Below, one piece after another: positions 49,722 to 58,791 of a DNA stretch of 64,000 bases (positions within the stretch are counted from its first letter, which is position 1; the number at the start of each line of letters is the position of its first letter). The stretch is taken from positions 62,001-126,000 of the forward strand of contig JBOZRQ010000008.1 in assembly GCA_050789255.1 (NCBI GenBank), in the 5' to 3' direction. The position numbers were made by a program, and so were the translations under genes. Under the pieces are notes generated by a model that had not been told where the DNA came from, did not search any database, and saw nothing but the letters and a program-made list of their open reading frames with translations. Source of the stretch: JBOZRQ01 sp050789255 (GTDB lineage Bacteria; Bacillota; Sulfobacillia; Symbiobacteriales; Symbiobacteriaceae).

Positions 49722-50835
49722 CTGGTTCGCCGCCTCTCGCCCGTTCAAACTGGTAGAAGGCCGAGCACGCCCCTTCGCTAGAGACCATGCACGGACCCAG
49801 CGGATTCTCCGGGGTGCACACCGTGGCGAAGAGAGCGCACTGCAGGGGGCTCTCCTTGCCCTTCACGATCTCCCCGCACCGGCAGCCCCGGACTGTCCGT
49901 GTGCGCGGCAGCTTGATGGGAATCGCTGCTGCGGCATCGTGCGAGCGGTAGGCGGGGGCGATCTCCAGCCCGCTCTCCGGCAGGGCCCCAAACCCGCGCC
50001 AGACGGCGGGGCCCGGGGCGAAGACCTCCTCGAGCAGCGCCTGGGCCAGCCGGTTCCCCTCCTCCCTGACGATTCGCGGATAGTGGTTGCGCACCAGCCG
50101 CCTCGGTTGCTTCATCTCCCGGGCGAGCTGGCCGATCGCGACCAGCAGGTCAACGGGCTCAAAGCCCCCAATCACCGCCGGCTGGTTCAGGGCTTCCAGC
50201 GGCGCCCACCCGCGGCGCCCGACGATCACCGAGACATGGCCGGGCAGCAGAAAGCCATCCAGTTGGTGGTCCTGGCCCCGGATCAGGGCCAGGAGCGCCG
50301 GAGGCGTCAGCTTGTGGGCTGAATGGACCCAGTAGTTGCGGACACCCTCCTGAGCGGCCTTCTTCATGCTCAGGGCGATCGCCGGCGCCGTGGTCTCGAA
50401 GCCCACCCCCAGGAAGACGATCCGTTTCGAAGGGGTTGACCGGGCGATCTCCACCGCCTGGGACGGGGAGTAGACCACCCGCACATCCGCCCCGTCGGCC
50501 CGAGCTCGGTTCAGGGTCGACGCCGATCCGGGCACCTTCATCATGTCCCCGAAGGTGGCGACTATGGTGTCTGGTTCCATGGCGTAGGCGATCATGCGGT
50601 CGATGTCGGCCTGGTCGGTGACACAGACCGGACAGCCAGGGCCGCTGATGAGCTCGACTTGGTCCTCGAGCAGTTGCCGGACGCCCGTCCTGGAGAAGGC
50701 GACGGTGTGGGTGCCGCAGACTTCCATAAAGCGGAGGCGCCGGCCCAACCGCTGCACCTGCTCTTCGAGTTCGGGCATGACTTTGCGCTGGAGCGCTGCG
50801 AATAGGTCCCGGTTCCGATGGGCTGACGCATTCAT
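49639..50835 (-). CDS. hypD: Hydrogenase maturation factor HypD
   Basis: 398 aa. Signature cysteines: FMEVCGTHT, ISGPGCPVCVTD, GCRCGEIVKG, and CMVSSEGACSAFYQF near the C-terminus, which hold the [4Fe-4S] cluster and catalytic thiols for Fe(CN)2CO assembly with HypC. ATG 50835 overlaps the hypC stop (ATGA). Family members normally end just after the EGACAAYY block; here about 33 extra residues (GEDLTGARGRRRPDPP) continue into hypE in another frame, probably loss of the original stop. Confidence 0.92.
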   Translation of the reverse strand: MNASAHRNRDLFAALQRKVMPELEEQVQRLGRRLRFMEVCGTHTVAFSRTGVRQLLEDQVELISGPGCPVCVTDQADIDRMIAYAMEPDTIVATFGDMMKVPGSASTLNRARADGADVRVVYSPSQAVEIARSTPSKRIVFLGVGFETTAPAIALSMKKAAQEGVRNYWVHSAHKLTPPALLALIRGQDHQLDGFLLPGHVSVIVGRRGWAPLEALNQPAVIGGFEPVDLLVAIGQLAREMKQPRRLVRNHYPRIVREEGNRLAQALLEEVFAPGPAVWRGFGALPESGLEIAPAYRSHDAAAAIPIKLPRTRTVRGCRCGEIVKGKESPLQCALFATVCTPENPLGPCMVSSEGACSAFYQFERARGGEPGEDLTGARGRRRPDPPVGDRGLSAPVP

Positions 50836-51056
50836 GGTTGCTGCAGCCACTCCTTCCACAGCAGGAGGCTGTCGTTTGCGCGCTCCTCATCGACCACCTC
50901 GATCGCCTCACCGACGTGGACCAGTACATACTGGCCCGGCTGTAAGCTATCCAGCAGGGCGGTGCCGACCACCAGTTGACTCCCGAGGTAATCAACTCGG
51001 GCCCGCCTTCGCCCCTGGTCGACCTCAAGCACCATCGCCGGGACTGCCAGACACAT
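50832..51056 (-). CDS. hypC: Hydrogenase maturation chaperone HypC
   Basis: 74 aa. The N-terminal MCLAVPAMVLEV with the essential Cys 2, plus DYLGSQLVVGTAL and YVLVHVGEAIEVVD, are the hallmarks of HypC/HupF, an OB-fold chaperone that carries the iron centre to the large subunit. ATG 51056 has GGAGGTGG. It overlaps the hypF end by 32 bp and hypD by 4 bp. Confidence 0.93.
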   Translation of the reverse strand: MCLAVPAMVLEVDQGRRRARVDYLGSQLVVGTALLDSLQPGQYVLVHVGEAIEVVDEERANDSLLLWKEWLQQP

Positions 51057-53340
51057 CCCGATGCCACCTCCACAGGGCAGACACCGCCTGCCCGAGTGCA
51101 ATGCCGCCATCCCCAGCCGGAACCCGCCGCGGCACAAAGACAGAGAAGCCTTGGCGGGCCAACAGCTCCTCGGTGCGGGCCAGCAGCGTCCGGTTTGCCC
51201 ACACGCCCCCGCCCAGAACGATCCTGTTCAGCCCCGTCCGCTCCCGGGCCAGGCGAGCGCCGCGGCAGACCATGTCGGCCACGGTCTGGTGGAACCGCCG
51301 TGCAATTTCAGCCGTGGAGACTGACCGGCTGAGGTCCCCGAGTATGCTCCGCACGATGGGCGCCGTTTGGATGGTGTCCTCTGTCATACGCACCGGGTAG
51401 CCCTGCTCAGGCGGGGCTCCCTCCGCCTGTTCCCCCAGGACCATGGCCGCTTCGCCTTCGTAGGTGGCGACGGTACAGAGGCCCAACATGGCCGCCACGG
51501 CGTCGAACAGCCGACCGGCGCTGCTCGCCTGCGGAGCTGGAAGCCGTCCATCCAACTGCGCCAGGGCGATTGGGACGCCCGTCTGGTGCTCCGGAAAGAC
51601 AGCCCTGGCCCATTCCCCTGCCTGCGCAGGCATGGCCTCGTGGACGAGGGACAGCGCCAGGAGCCAGGGCTGGCGGATCGCCGCCTCCCCGCCCGGAAGT
51701 CGGATCGGCTGCAGATGCACCTGCCGCCGGAAATCTGTGTACCCGCCGGTCAGGATCTCGAATCCCCACAGCGTCCCGTCCGTGCCGTACCCTGTGCCGT
51801 CCAGGATCGCCGCGATTACCTGCCCGGTCAACCCATGCTCGGCCATACAGGCGGCCATGTGGGCATGGTGGTGGTAAACCGGCCACAGTTGCTTGTCTGC
51901 AAAGCGCCGGGTCGCCGCCCGTGAAACCTCGTACTGCGGGTGTGGATCGTATGCGACGATCTCCGGATCGGCACCAAGCAGGGTGGTCAGGTGGGTGACG
52001 CCGTCGTGCCAGGCAGCCAGGTGCTCGGCACCGCTCAAATCCCCGTGGTGCTGGCTCAGGACCGCCAGCCCCCGGTGCAATAGGCAGACCGTATTCTTCT
52101 GTTCAGCTCCGGTGGCCAGAACGGTTGGATATGCCCGGTCGCCGTCGGGCATCGGCACCGCCAGCGGTTCGGGTACATAGCCCCGGGAGCGCCGCACGAC
52201 CATGATCTCGCCGCCCACCGCCTGGCAGACCGAGTCCTCGACCCGCACGGCGATCTCCCGGTCGTGCAAAACGAAGTGGTCGGCGATGCGGCCTAACTGC
52301 GCGAGGGCTTCCTCGTTGGTCCGGGCGATCGGGTAGCCGCTGGCGTTTCCGCTGGTGACCACCAGAAAGCCCAACTCATCCGGGAACATCAGGTGATGCA
52401 GTGGGGTGTACGGCAGCATTACCCCTACGCGGGTGAACCCGGGCGCCAGGGCCTCCAGGGGCAGCCGTTCCGCAAGCCCGTGCTTGGGCTTGAGAAGTAC
52501 AATTGGGGCCTCCCGACCCGTCAGGGCAGCCTGCTCGGCGGCTGTGAGATCAAAGCCATCTGCGACGGCCTGAAGGCTGCGCGCCATGACGGCAAAGGGC
52601 CTGCGGGGGCGCCGCTTGCGGGCCCGCAAGCACTGCACGGCGCCCTCCCGGGCTGCGTCGCAGACCAGGTGAAACCCGCCTATGCCCTTGACGGCCAGGA
52701 TTTGACCGGCGAGCAAGGCCCGGTGGGCGTCCTTCTGCCACGAGCCAGGAATGCGCGGACCGCAGTGCGGACAGGCAATGGTCTGCGCGTGAAACCGCCG
52801 GTCCAGCGGATCCGTATACTCCGCACGACAGGCATCGCACAGCGAAAAGGGAGCCATGGCTGTCAGCGGCCGATCGTAAGGGAGCGCTCGAATGATCGAG
52901 TAACGGGGCCCGCAATACGTACAGCTGGTGAAGGCGTATCCGGCGAACCGCTGCGCCGGATCGTTGGTCTCTGCCAGACATTCCGGGCATACGGCCAGGT
53001 CCGGCGGGAAGGCGGGCAACGCACCCCCTGCCGGGTTGCTGGCCACGATGGAGAACTCCGTATACCCATGCGGCGGCAGGTCCTCCCCCAGCAGTCGGTC
53101 GATTCGGGCGGGGGGAATCAGACGTGCGTACAGCGCATCCTGGAAGCCCAGGATGCGCTCGGGCGCCCCCTCTACTTCAATCGTGACGCCCCCGGCCCCG
53201 TTGGAGACGAAGCCGCACAGCCCGAGATCGTGTGCGACTCGGTAGACCAGGGGCCGGAACCCGACGCCCTGGACGGTGCCGGTTATTCGGAACCTGCGCC
53301 GCTTCGCGCCTTCAGTTGCCCCTGTAGCCATTGGATCCAT
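51025..53340 (-). CDS. hypF: Carbamoyltransferase HypF
   Basis: 771 aa with the canonical domain order: N-terminal acylphosphatase (TGTVQGVGFRPLVYRVA), zinc fingers (CPECLAET, CTYCGPRYS, CDACRAEYTD, CPHCGPRI), YrdC-like domain (ILAVKGIGGFHLVCDA, RPFAVMA), and Kae1-like C-terminal domain (HHHAHMAACMAEHGL, AILDGTGYGTDG, LGGGVWANRTL). It makes carbamoyl adenylate and transfers it to HypE. ATG 53340 has GGGGAGGGG. It overlaps hypB by 58 bp. Confidence 0.94.
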   Translation of the reverse strand: MDPMATGATEGAKRRRFRITGTVQGVGFRPLVYRVAHDLGLCGFVSNGAGGVTIEVEGAPERILGFQDALYARLIPPARIDRLLGEDLPPHGYTEFSIVASNPAGGALPAFPPDLAVCPECLAETNDPAQRFAGYAFTSCTYCGPRYSIIRALPYDRPLTAMAPFSLCDACRAEYTDPLDRRFHAQTIACPHCGPRIPGSWQKDAHRALLAGQILAVKGIGGFHLVCDAAREGAVQCLRARKRRPRRPFAVMARSLQAVADGFDLTAAEQAALTGREAPIVLLKPKHGLAERLPLEALAPGFTRVGVMLPYTPLHHLMFPDELGFLVVTSGNASGYPIARTNEEALAQLGRIADHFVLHDREIAVRVEDSVCQAVGGEIMVVRRSRGYVPEPLAVPMPDGDRAYPTVLATGAEQKNTVCLLHRGLAVLSQHHGDLSGAEHLAAWHDGVTHLTTLLGADPEIVAYDPHPQYEVSRAATRRFADKQLWPVYHHHAHMAACMAEHGLTGQVIAAILDGTGYGTDGTLWGFEILTGGYTDFRRQVHLQPIRLPGGEAAIRQPWLLALSLVHEAMPAQAGEWARAVFPEHQTGVPIALAQLDGRLPAPQASSAGRLFDAVAAMLGLCTVATYEGEAAMVLGEQAEGAPPEQGYPVRMTEDTIQTAPIVRSILGDLSRSVSTAEIARRFHQTVADMVCRGARLARERTGLNRIVLGGGVWANRTLLARTEELLARQGFSVFVPRRVPAGDGGIALGQAVSALWRWHRDVSGSPGDGA

Positions 53341-53945
53341 TGCTCAAACCCCTCCCCGGTAACCGCTGAGGTCCGAAGTACCGGCGCCCCCGGGTTGAGT
53401 TGCCGCACTTGGGCGCACAGTTGCTCCAGGTCGACCGGGAGATGGGGCAGCAGGTCAACCTTGGTCAGAACGACCGCATCCGACCGCTGGAAGGCGGTGG
53501 GGTACTTGGCCGGTTTGTCCTGGCCTTCCGTCAGGCTGAGCAGGGTAATCCGCAAGGTCTCGCCCAGATCGAACTCGGCCGGGCAGACCAGGTTGCCCAC
53601 ATTCTCGATCACCAGGCAGTCCAGCGCCGCCAGGTCAAAGTGGTCGAGCGCCCTGGCGATCATGCCGGCGTCCAGGTGGCAGGCGCCGTGGGTGTTGATC
53701 TGGACCACCGGCGCCCCGCACCTGGCGATGCGCTCAGCATCGAGGGTGGTGGCCACGTCGCCTTCGATCACGCCAATGCGCAGGCGCTTCCCCGCCTGCC
53801 CGACCCACCGTTCGAGAAAGGCAGTCTTCCCGGCGCCGGGTGAGCTCATCAGGTTCAGCACAGTCACCTTGTTCTGGCGAAAGATCGCCCGGTTCCGCTC
53901 GGCCGTCAGCTGGTTGCCCTGCAGCACCGGGCGCATCACAGGCAC
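53283..53945 (-). CDS. hypB: Nickel-insertion GTPase HypB
   Basis: 220 aa. G1 P-loop LMSSPGAGKTAFLE, switch region IEGDVATTLDAERI, the metal-site NTHGACHLDAGMI, G3 CLVIENVGNLVCP and G4-like VVLTKVDLLP. No N-terminal His-rich or CCGC nickel store. GTG 53945 fits AGGAGG with 6-nt spacing; ATGs at 53951 and 53936 are alternatives. It inserts nickel with HypA in a GTP-dependent step. It sits inside the tail of the hypA frame. Confidence 0.92.
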   Translation of the reverse strand: MPVMRPVLQGNQLTAERNRAIFRQNKVTVLNLMSSPGAGKTAFLERWVGQAGKRLRIGVIEGDVATTLDAERIARCGAPVVQINTHGACHLDAGMIARALDHFDLAALDCLVIENVGNLVCPAEFDLGETLRITLLSLTEGQDKPAKYPTAFQRSDAVVLTKVDLLPHLPVDLEQLCAQVRQLNPGAPVLRTSAVTGEGFEQWIQWLQGQLKARSGAGSE

Positions 53946-54201
53946 CTTCATCCTCCTGCTCTCCCTCCAGGTGGTCAATGAAGAGGGCGCGTCCGGACTG
54001 CTGCTCCTCAATGTCGAGCACCGCATCACGCATCAGCGGCTCGGGCTTTAGCAGGTCAAACGCAAAGCGGAGTGCGTCGTGCATGACCAGGCAGTCCTTG
54101 CCAACCACCAGTCTCACCCTGACCACCTGCCGAATGCGATGCTCCCGGGCGGCTTCTTCCACCGCCAAACAGATCTCGTGGGCAAGACTAACTTCATGCA
54201 T
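53734..54201 (-). CDS. hypA: HypA-like nickel protein lacking the zinc domain
   Basis: 155-codon frame. The first 75 residues match HypA: MHEVSLAHEICLAVEEAA with nickel-binding Met-His-Glu, then VVRVRLVVGKDCLV and EALRF-like DALRFAFDLL. After VLDIEEQQSGRA the two CxxC zinc knuckles of HypA are absent; the frame runs on through hypB in a different frame (EGEQEDEGACDAPGAA and beyond), which is unlikely to be functional. Normal HypA is about 115 aa. It may be a truncated but nickel-binding protein or the product of a deletion. First gene of the hydrogenase operon. Confidence 0.7.
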   Translation of the reverse strand: MHEVSLAHEICLAVEEAAREHRIRQVVRVRLVVGKDCLVMHDALRFAFDLLKPEPLMRDAVLDIEEQQSGRALFIDHLEGEQEDEGACDAPGAAGQPADGRAEPGDLSPEQGDCAEPDELTRRREDCLSRTVGRAGGEAPAHWRDRRRRGHHPRC

Positions 54202-54243
54202 GCAACATGTGATATGTGCCACGGCGTGCCCGTATGCGCGCAA

Positions 54244-54280
54244 CGGCCCGCAGGGTGCTTTGACAGCACGCTGCGGGCCG
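54244..54280 (-). terminator. Terminator between the MFS gene and the hydrogenase operon
   Basis: 10-bp outer stem CGGCCCGCAG/CTGCGGGCCG with inner GTGCT/AGCAC, one G-G mismatch and a 5-nt loop. No T-run, but it lies directly after the MFS stop. Confidence 0.6.
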
Positions 54281-54295
54281 CTAAGTGCGGGGCGT

Positions 54296-55573
54296 TTAGT
54301 CTGCGGCAGCCAATCGGGTCGGCGCAGGCCGGTCGACGCCGCCAGGGGTCCTGAGGGCTATGTAGGCCGCCGCCAGCAGAATGGCGCTCGTCAGGGCGAA
54401 GGGCATCAGGTAGGAACCGTAGGTGTCAAAGCCCCACCCGCCGAGGTAGGAGCCCGCTGCGGCGCCCACCTGGTGGCCCAGGTAGATCAGCCCGAACAGG
54501 GTGCCCACACTGCGGGCGCCGAACAGGTCGGCGGTCATCGCCGAGGTCATGGCGCTGCTGCCCGCCCACACCAAGCCGCCCACCGCAGCCACAGCGTACA
54601 GCTCCCACTCCCGGCCCACGAAGACCAGGGCGAGGAAGCCTAAGCCCCGCACGGCGTAGATCAGGGCGAGAAAGACGTTCCGGCCCAACCGGTCCGAGGC
54701 GGCACCAATCGCCAGACTGCCAAAGACGCTGATGAGGCCGATCAGCCCAATGCCAAAGGCCGCCGTGACGGCGGGGAAGCCGTGGTGCTCCAGCATGGGC
54801 ACGCCATGGGTCCCCAGCAGGTTCATGCTGAAGCCGCAGGCGAAGAAGCTGGCCACCAGCATCCAGAACGGACGGGCGCCCAGCGCCTTGCGCCACTCGG
54901 CCTGGCTGGAACTCGGGGCAGCGCCCGACCCGGCCGCTTCCGTCGGTTGCCGGCCGACTGCAGCAGCGCTAAGGAGCACCATCACGAACGTCACGGCGGC
55001 GAAGAGCAGCATCGTGCTGCGCCAGTCCAGCCGTTCAATCAGCACGGCGCTCAGGGGGGTCATCACGGCGATGCCGCTCATGGCGCCCGACGACAGAAAG
55101 GTCATGGCAAGGCCCCGGCGCTTGACGAACCACCGTCCCACCACCGCTGCCAGCGATACCTGACTGGCGGCCGCGAAGCCCACCGAAGCCAGGAACGCGA
55201 ACGAGAGCACCAGCACTGCGGTGGAGTGGGTCGTAGCGGTCACTGCCAGGGAGAGGCTCAGCAGGACGCCTCCGGCAATGAGAACCAATCGCCCGCCCAG
55301 CAGGTCGGTCAGGCGCCCGGCGACGGGCATGAACAGCCCGTAGACCAGCATGGACGCAGCGACGACCGCCGAGAACTGGGTGTGGGTCAGGCCGAAGTCG
55401 GCCATCATGGAAGCCATAAAGGGTCCGGTCGCAAACCGCACGCCCGATGTGAGCATGCTGACCAGGAAACCGGCCGCTACGATGTGCCAGGCGTGATCGG
55501 TGCGGGCGAATCGGCTGAAGAGCACGGCAGTGACCCCCGGCAAGAAAGAATAGGCGAACCGCTTCTCTCGCAT
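54296..55573 (-). CDS. MFS transporter, OFA-like
   Basis: 425 aa with about 12 helices; the GRLTDLLGGRLVLIAGG segment between helices 2 and 3 is the MFS signature, and FGLIYLGHQVGAAAGSYLGG is typical of monocarboxylate/OFA-like members. ATG 55573 lies inside a hairpin with no clear ribosome site; a GTG at 55525 has GGGGGT and may be the real start. It is the last gene of the ABC importer-HutP-MFS run and may be switched by the hairpin at 55551-55600. Substrate unknown. Confidence 0.82.
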   Translation of the reverse strand: MREKRFAYSFLPGVTAVLFSRFARTDHAWHIVAAGFLVSMLTSGVRFATGPFMASMMADFGLTHTQFSAVVAASMLVYGLFMPVAGRLTDLLGGRLVLIAGGVLLSLSLAVTATTHSTAVLVLSFAFLASVGFAAASQVSLAAVVGRWFVKRRGLAMTFLSSGAMSGIAVMTPLSAVLIERLDWRSTMLLFAAVTFVMVLLSAAAVGRQPTEAAGSGAAPSSSQAEWRKALGARPFWMLVASFFACGFSMNLLGTHGVPMLEHHGFPAVTAAFGIGLIGLISVFGSLAIGAASDRLGRNVFLALIYAVRGLGFLALVFVGREWELYAVAAVGGLVWAGSSAMTSAMTADLFGARSVGTLFGLIYLGHQVGAAAGSYLGGWGFDTYGSYLMPFALTSAILLAAAYIALRTPGGVDRPAPTRLAAAD

Positions 55574-55600
55574 TGTAGCAAGATTGAGGCGGTTCGCCTA
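55551..55600 (-). promoter_or_regulatory. Hairpin overlapping the MFS start, terminator-like
   Basis: TAGGCGAACCGC (55551-55562) is the exact inverse of 55589-55600, with the MFS ATG in the loop. On the minus strand the stem is followed by a T-rich stretch (TTCTTTCTT). It is 20 bp after the hutP stop. Candidate attenuator or translation switch. Confidence 0.6.
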
Positions 55601-55620
55601 CTGTTTTAAGTATGAAGGGT

Positions 55621-56043
55621 TTAGGACTTGCCGATTCCCCGGTGTCCGAGGCCAATCGCCACCTCGTCCAGGTGGAGCAGGCCAATGCCGAGGAAGACCG
55701 CCACGCAGACGTTGCCCCCGTGGCGCACCACGCCGATCTTTCCACCCACGCTCAGGCCCATAGCCTTGGGCAACACCTGCGCCAGCGCCTCGTGGGCGGC
55801 GCCGGCAACCACGCCTTGCTCGCCCTCGCTGTCGGTGATCAGCCCGTCACGCACGGCTGCTGCTACGGCTCGCTCCATGCCCTTCTTGACCAGGGCCAGC
55901 GAGTCGCCGCCGTAGTCGATCGCCGTAGCTCGAACGCCCTCCCGGGCGAGGGCGCCCTTCAGGGCCTGCTCCTCCTCCCGGCTGGCTGTGAGAGCCATGC
56001 GGATCGCCATACGGGCCACTTCGGCTGTGCGGGTCGCTTCCAT
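55621..56043 (-). CDS. hutP: HutP-family RNA-binding protein
   Basis: 140 aa. The C-terminal text KGMERAVAAAVRDGLI, GVVAGAAHEALAQVLPKAMG and SVGGKIGVVRHGG with LHLDEVAIGLGHRGI is the HutP fold of Gram-positive anaerobes. Bacillus HutP binds NAG triplets in a leader terminator in response to histidine and Mg2+ and prevents termination. ATG 56043 has GGGAGGTGG. It lies between the importer binding protein and the MFS gene, so it may regulate hairpins in this operon rather than hut genes. Confidence 0.85.
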   Translation of the reverse strand: MEATRTAEVARMAIRMALTASREEEQALKGALAREGVRATAIDYGGDSLALVKKGMERAVAAAVRDGLITDSEGEQGVVAGAAHEALAQVLPKAMGLSVGGKIGVVRHGGNVCVAVFLGIGLLHLDEVAIGLGHRGIGKS

Positions 56044-56066
56044 GCGGCAGCCACCTCCCGGGTTGA

Positions 56067-57077
56067 CTACTTGTCGATCTTCTCGGCCTTCGCCATGATG
56101 GCGTCCGGCACCTTCACGCCCAGGGCGTTCATGGTCTTGGTGTTGACGCTGACGGTCAGCTCCTTGCTGGTCTGCACGGGCATATCGGCCGGCTTCTTGC
56201 CCTTCAGCACATCGGCCGCCATGGCGCCGGTCTGCTTGCCCAGCTTGTAGTAGTCGAAGCCGGCGGTGATCAGGGCGCCCTGCTCCACATAGGAGCGCTC
56301 GACGCTAACCGTGGGGATCTTCTTTTCGGCTGCGAGCGCCAGCACGCTCTGCACGCCCTGCGCAAGGGTGTTGTCGGTGATCAGGTAGAGCCCGTCCACC
56401 CGGCCCACCAGGGACTGCGCCGCCTGCTGCACCTCGCTGGCGTTGGTGGCGGTCGCCTCGACGATGGTGAGGCCCAGGTCCTTGGCGGCCGCCTTGGCCT
56501 GGTTCACCGTGAAGACCGAGTTGGCCTCGCCGGTGTTATAGATCATGCCCACCTTCTCCACCTTCTTCGCCAGCCCCAACTGCCCAAAGAGCGCCAGCTG
56601 ATCCTTGACCGGGGTCATGTCGGAGGTGCCGGTCACGTTGCCACCGGGCTTCTCGAAGGAGGCCACCAGGCCAGCGGAGACCGGGTCGGTGACGGTGCCG
56701 AAGATCACGGGGATCTCCTTGGTGGCCTGCGCCGCTGCCTGGGCGCTGGGCGTGGCCAGGGCAATGATGATATCCTTCTTATCAGCGGCAAACTTCTGGG
56801 CGATCTGCTGAGCGACGGGCATCTCGCCCTGGGCGCTCTGGAACTCGACCTTCAGGTTCTTGCCGTCCTCGAAGCCGGCCTCCTTCAGGGCGTCCAGGAT
56901 GCCCTTGCGGACGGTGTCCAGCGAGGGGTGCTCGACGATCTGGGTCAGGCCGACCTTGTAGACCTTGGCCTCCGGGGTAGCAGGCGCAGCGGGGGCGGCG
57001 GGCTGGGAGCCCGAGCAGCCCGCAAGCAGGGCAGCGGTGACAGCGAACGACAGCAGCGATGTGGTGATGCGACGCAT
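56067..57077 (-). CDS. ABC importer substrate-binding lipoprotein, TrpX-like
   Basis: 336 aa. Lipobox LLAGC (Cys 21). The mature domain begins KVYKVGLTQIVEHPSLDTVR and contains FGTVTDPVSAGLV and NVTGTSDMTPV, characteristic of the ABC_sub_bind (TrpX/YckB) family that binds aromatic amino acids or related ligands. It is co-directional with the ATPase and permease genes. ATG 57077 has GGGGAGG. Substrate is inferred to be aromatic amino acid-like, not proven. Confidence 0.88.
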   Translation of the reverse strand: MRRITTSLLSFAVTAALLAGCSGSQPAAPAAPATPEAKVYKVGLTQIVEHPSLDTVRKGILDALKEAGFEDGKNLKVEFQSAQGEMPVAQQIAQKFAADKKDIIIALATPSAQAAAQATKEIPVIFGTVTDPVSAGLVASFEKPGGNVTGTSDMTPVKDQLALFGQLGLAKKVEKVGMIYNTGEANSVFTVNQAKAAAKDLGLTIVEATATNASEVQQAAQSLVGRVDGLYLITDNTLAQGVQSVLALAAEKKIPTVSVERSYVEQGALITAGFDYYKLGKQTGAMAADVLKGKKPADMPVQTSKELTVSVNTKTMNALGVKVPDAIMAKAEKIDK

Positions 57078-57097
57078 GGTGTGAATCCTCCCCTGTA

Positions 57098-57904
57098 TTA
57101 CTTCCCGGCCAGAACGGCTCGGTCGTACACGAAGTTCTCGCCCAGGACCCGCTCGAAGGCGGCCCGGAGCCCCTCGATGGTCAGGCTGGCCTTCTCTTCG
57201 CCCTCCATGTCAAGGACGATGCGGCCCTGGTGCATCATGATCAGCCGGTCCCCCAGGCGAATGGCCTGCTCCAGGTTGTGAGTCACCATCAGCGTGGTCA
57301 GCCGGTGCTGCTGCACCCAGCGTGCAGTCAGGTCAGCGATCAACGCAGCGGTGCGGGGGTCGAGGGCCGCGGTGTGCTCATCGAGGAGCAGCACCTCGGG
57401 CCGCTTGAGGGTGGCCATGAGCAGGCTCAGGGCCTGGCGCTGGCCGCCGCTCAGCAGGCCGACCTTGTCGGTAAGGCGGTTCTCAAGGCCAAGTCCCAGC
57501 TGGACGAGTTCTTCCTGCAAGCGGCGACGCTTCCCACCCGTGACCGCCCAGAGCAGCCCCCGGCGCTCGCCACGGGCGAGGGCCAGGGAGAGGTTCTCCT
57601 CCACGGTCAGCGAGGGGGCCGTACCAGCCGTAGGGTTCTGGAAGACCCGGCCGATGCGGCGGGCACGCTGCACCTCGGTCTGGCGGGTCACGTCGGCCCC
57701 GCCCAGCAGGATCGAGCCCTGCTCGGGCTGAATTACGCCTGCGACCACGTTCAGCAAGGTGGATTTGCCGGCCCCGTTGGAGCCGACCACCGTGACGAAC
57801 TCACCGGGCTGGAGCGTCAGGTCGACGCCCTGGAGCGCCTTCATCTCGTTGACTGTACCGGGAAAGAAGGTCTTGGTGACGGATTGCAGTTGAACAGACG
57901 CCAT
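57098..57904 (-). CDS. ABC importer ATPase
   Basis: 268 aa. Walker A VGSNGAGKSTLLN, Q-loop RVFQNPTAG, signature LLSGGQRQALS, Walker B VLLLDEHTAALDP, switch His in MVTHNLEQA. It is the ATPase of the TrpX-type importer. ATG 57904 has AAGGAGG at 9 nt; a GTG at 57913 is less likely. It follows the permease gene by 13 bp. Confidence 0.92.
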   Translation of the reverse strand: MASVQLQSVTKTFFPGTVNEMKALQGVDLTLQPGEFVTVVGSNGAGKSTLLNVVAGVIQPEQGSILLGGADVTRQTEVQRARRIGRVFQNPTAGTAPSLTVEENLSLALARGERRGLLWAVTGGKRRRLQEELVQLGLGLENRLTDKVGLLSGGQRQALSLLMATLKRPEVLLLDEHTAALDPRTAALIADLTARWVQQHRLTTLMVTHNLEQAIRLGDRLIMMHQGRIVLDMEGEEKASLTIEGLRAAFERVLGENFVYDRAVLAGK

Positions 57905-57917
57905 CGGGGTCACCTCC

Positions 57918-58766
57918 TTACGTCCGTACGATGAGTTGCTTCAGGCGGGGCGTGGCCAGGGCCAGGATGACAAGCAGGGCGGTGACCAGCTTCAGGTCCG
58001 ATGCGACAAAGCCCGCCCGCAACGCCAGGGCCACGATGCCCCGGTACAGAATCGAGCCCAGCAGGGCGGCAGCGGTGGCCCGCATGACGCTCTTCGACCC
58101 GAAGACCACCTCGCCGACGATCACCGAAGCCAGCCCCACCACGACTGTGCCAATGCCCATCTGGGCGTCGGCGAAGCCGCCGTACTGGGCGACCATCGCC
58201 CCGCCGAGGCCCACCAGCCCGTTGCCGAGCACCAGCCCCATCACCTTCATGTTGTCGCTGCTGACGGCGAAGGTGCGGACCATCTGCTCGTTGTCGCCGG
58301 TGGCCCGCAGCGCCAGGCCCAGGTCGGTCTTCAGAAACAGGCTGACCAGCGCCACCACGCCCAGGCCCACCGCCGCGAAGAGCACCAGCTTGGCGTAAGG
58401 CCCGCCGGCGGGGATCAGGGTCTTGATTCGCAGCAGGGCGATATTGGAGCGGCCCATCACCCGCAGGTTGATCGAGTAGAGCGCTGTCATGGCCAAAATG
58501 CCGGCCAGCAGCGGCTGGACCTTGCCCCGGGTGTGCAGCAGGCCCGTGGCGAGGCCGCCTGCGGCGCCCGCCAGGGCGCCGGCCAGGGTGGCCAGCAGCG
58601 GCGGCATCCCAGCCACGAGAAGCCGGGCCGCCGTGGCGGCTCCCAGCGTCAGGGTCCCATCCACGGTCAGGTCCGGCACGTTCACGACCCGGAAGGTCAG
58701 GTAGACGCCTACCGCCACGAGCCCCCACACAAGGCCTTGCTCCAGAATTTGCACGAAGATCTCCAT
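57918..58766 (-). CDS. ABC importer permease
   Basis: 282 aa with about eight hydrophobic helices and GLALRATGDNEQMVRTF in the cytoplasmic loop that contacts the ATPase, as in the branched-chain-type permeases paired with TrpX. ATG 58766 has GGAGGCG. It is the first gene of the operon after a leader containing a strong terminator. Confidence 0.9.
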   Translation of the reverse strand: MEIFVQILEQGLVWGLVAVGVYLTFRVVNVPDLTVDGTLTLGAATAARLLVAGMPPLLATLAGALAGAAGGLATGLLHTRGKVQPLLAGILAMTALYSINLRVMGRSNIALLRIKTLIPAGGPYAKLVLFAAVGLGVVALVSLFLKTDLGLALRATGDNEQMVRTFAVSSDNMKVMGLVLGNGLVGLGGAMVAQYGGFADAQMGIGTVVVGLASVIVGEVVFGSKSVMRATAAALLGSILYRGIVALALRAGFVASDLKLVTALLVILALATPRLKQLIVRT

Positions 58767-58791
58767 GCGTTCGCCTCCTTGCGAGGATAAC

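Noticed and set aside
52393..54051. 552-codon plus ORF
   Set aside because: Antisense to hypF and hypB, which have unambiguous motifs.
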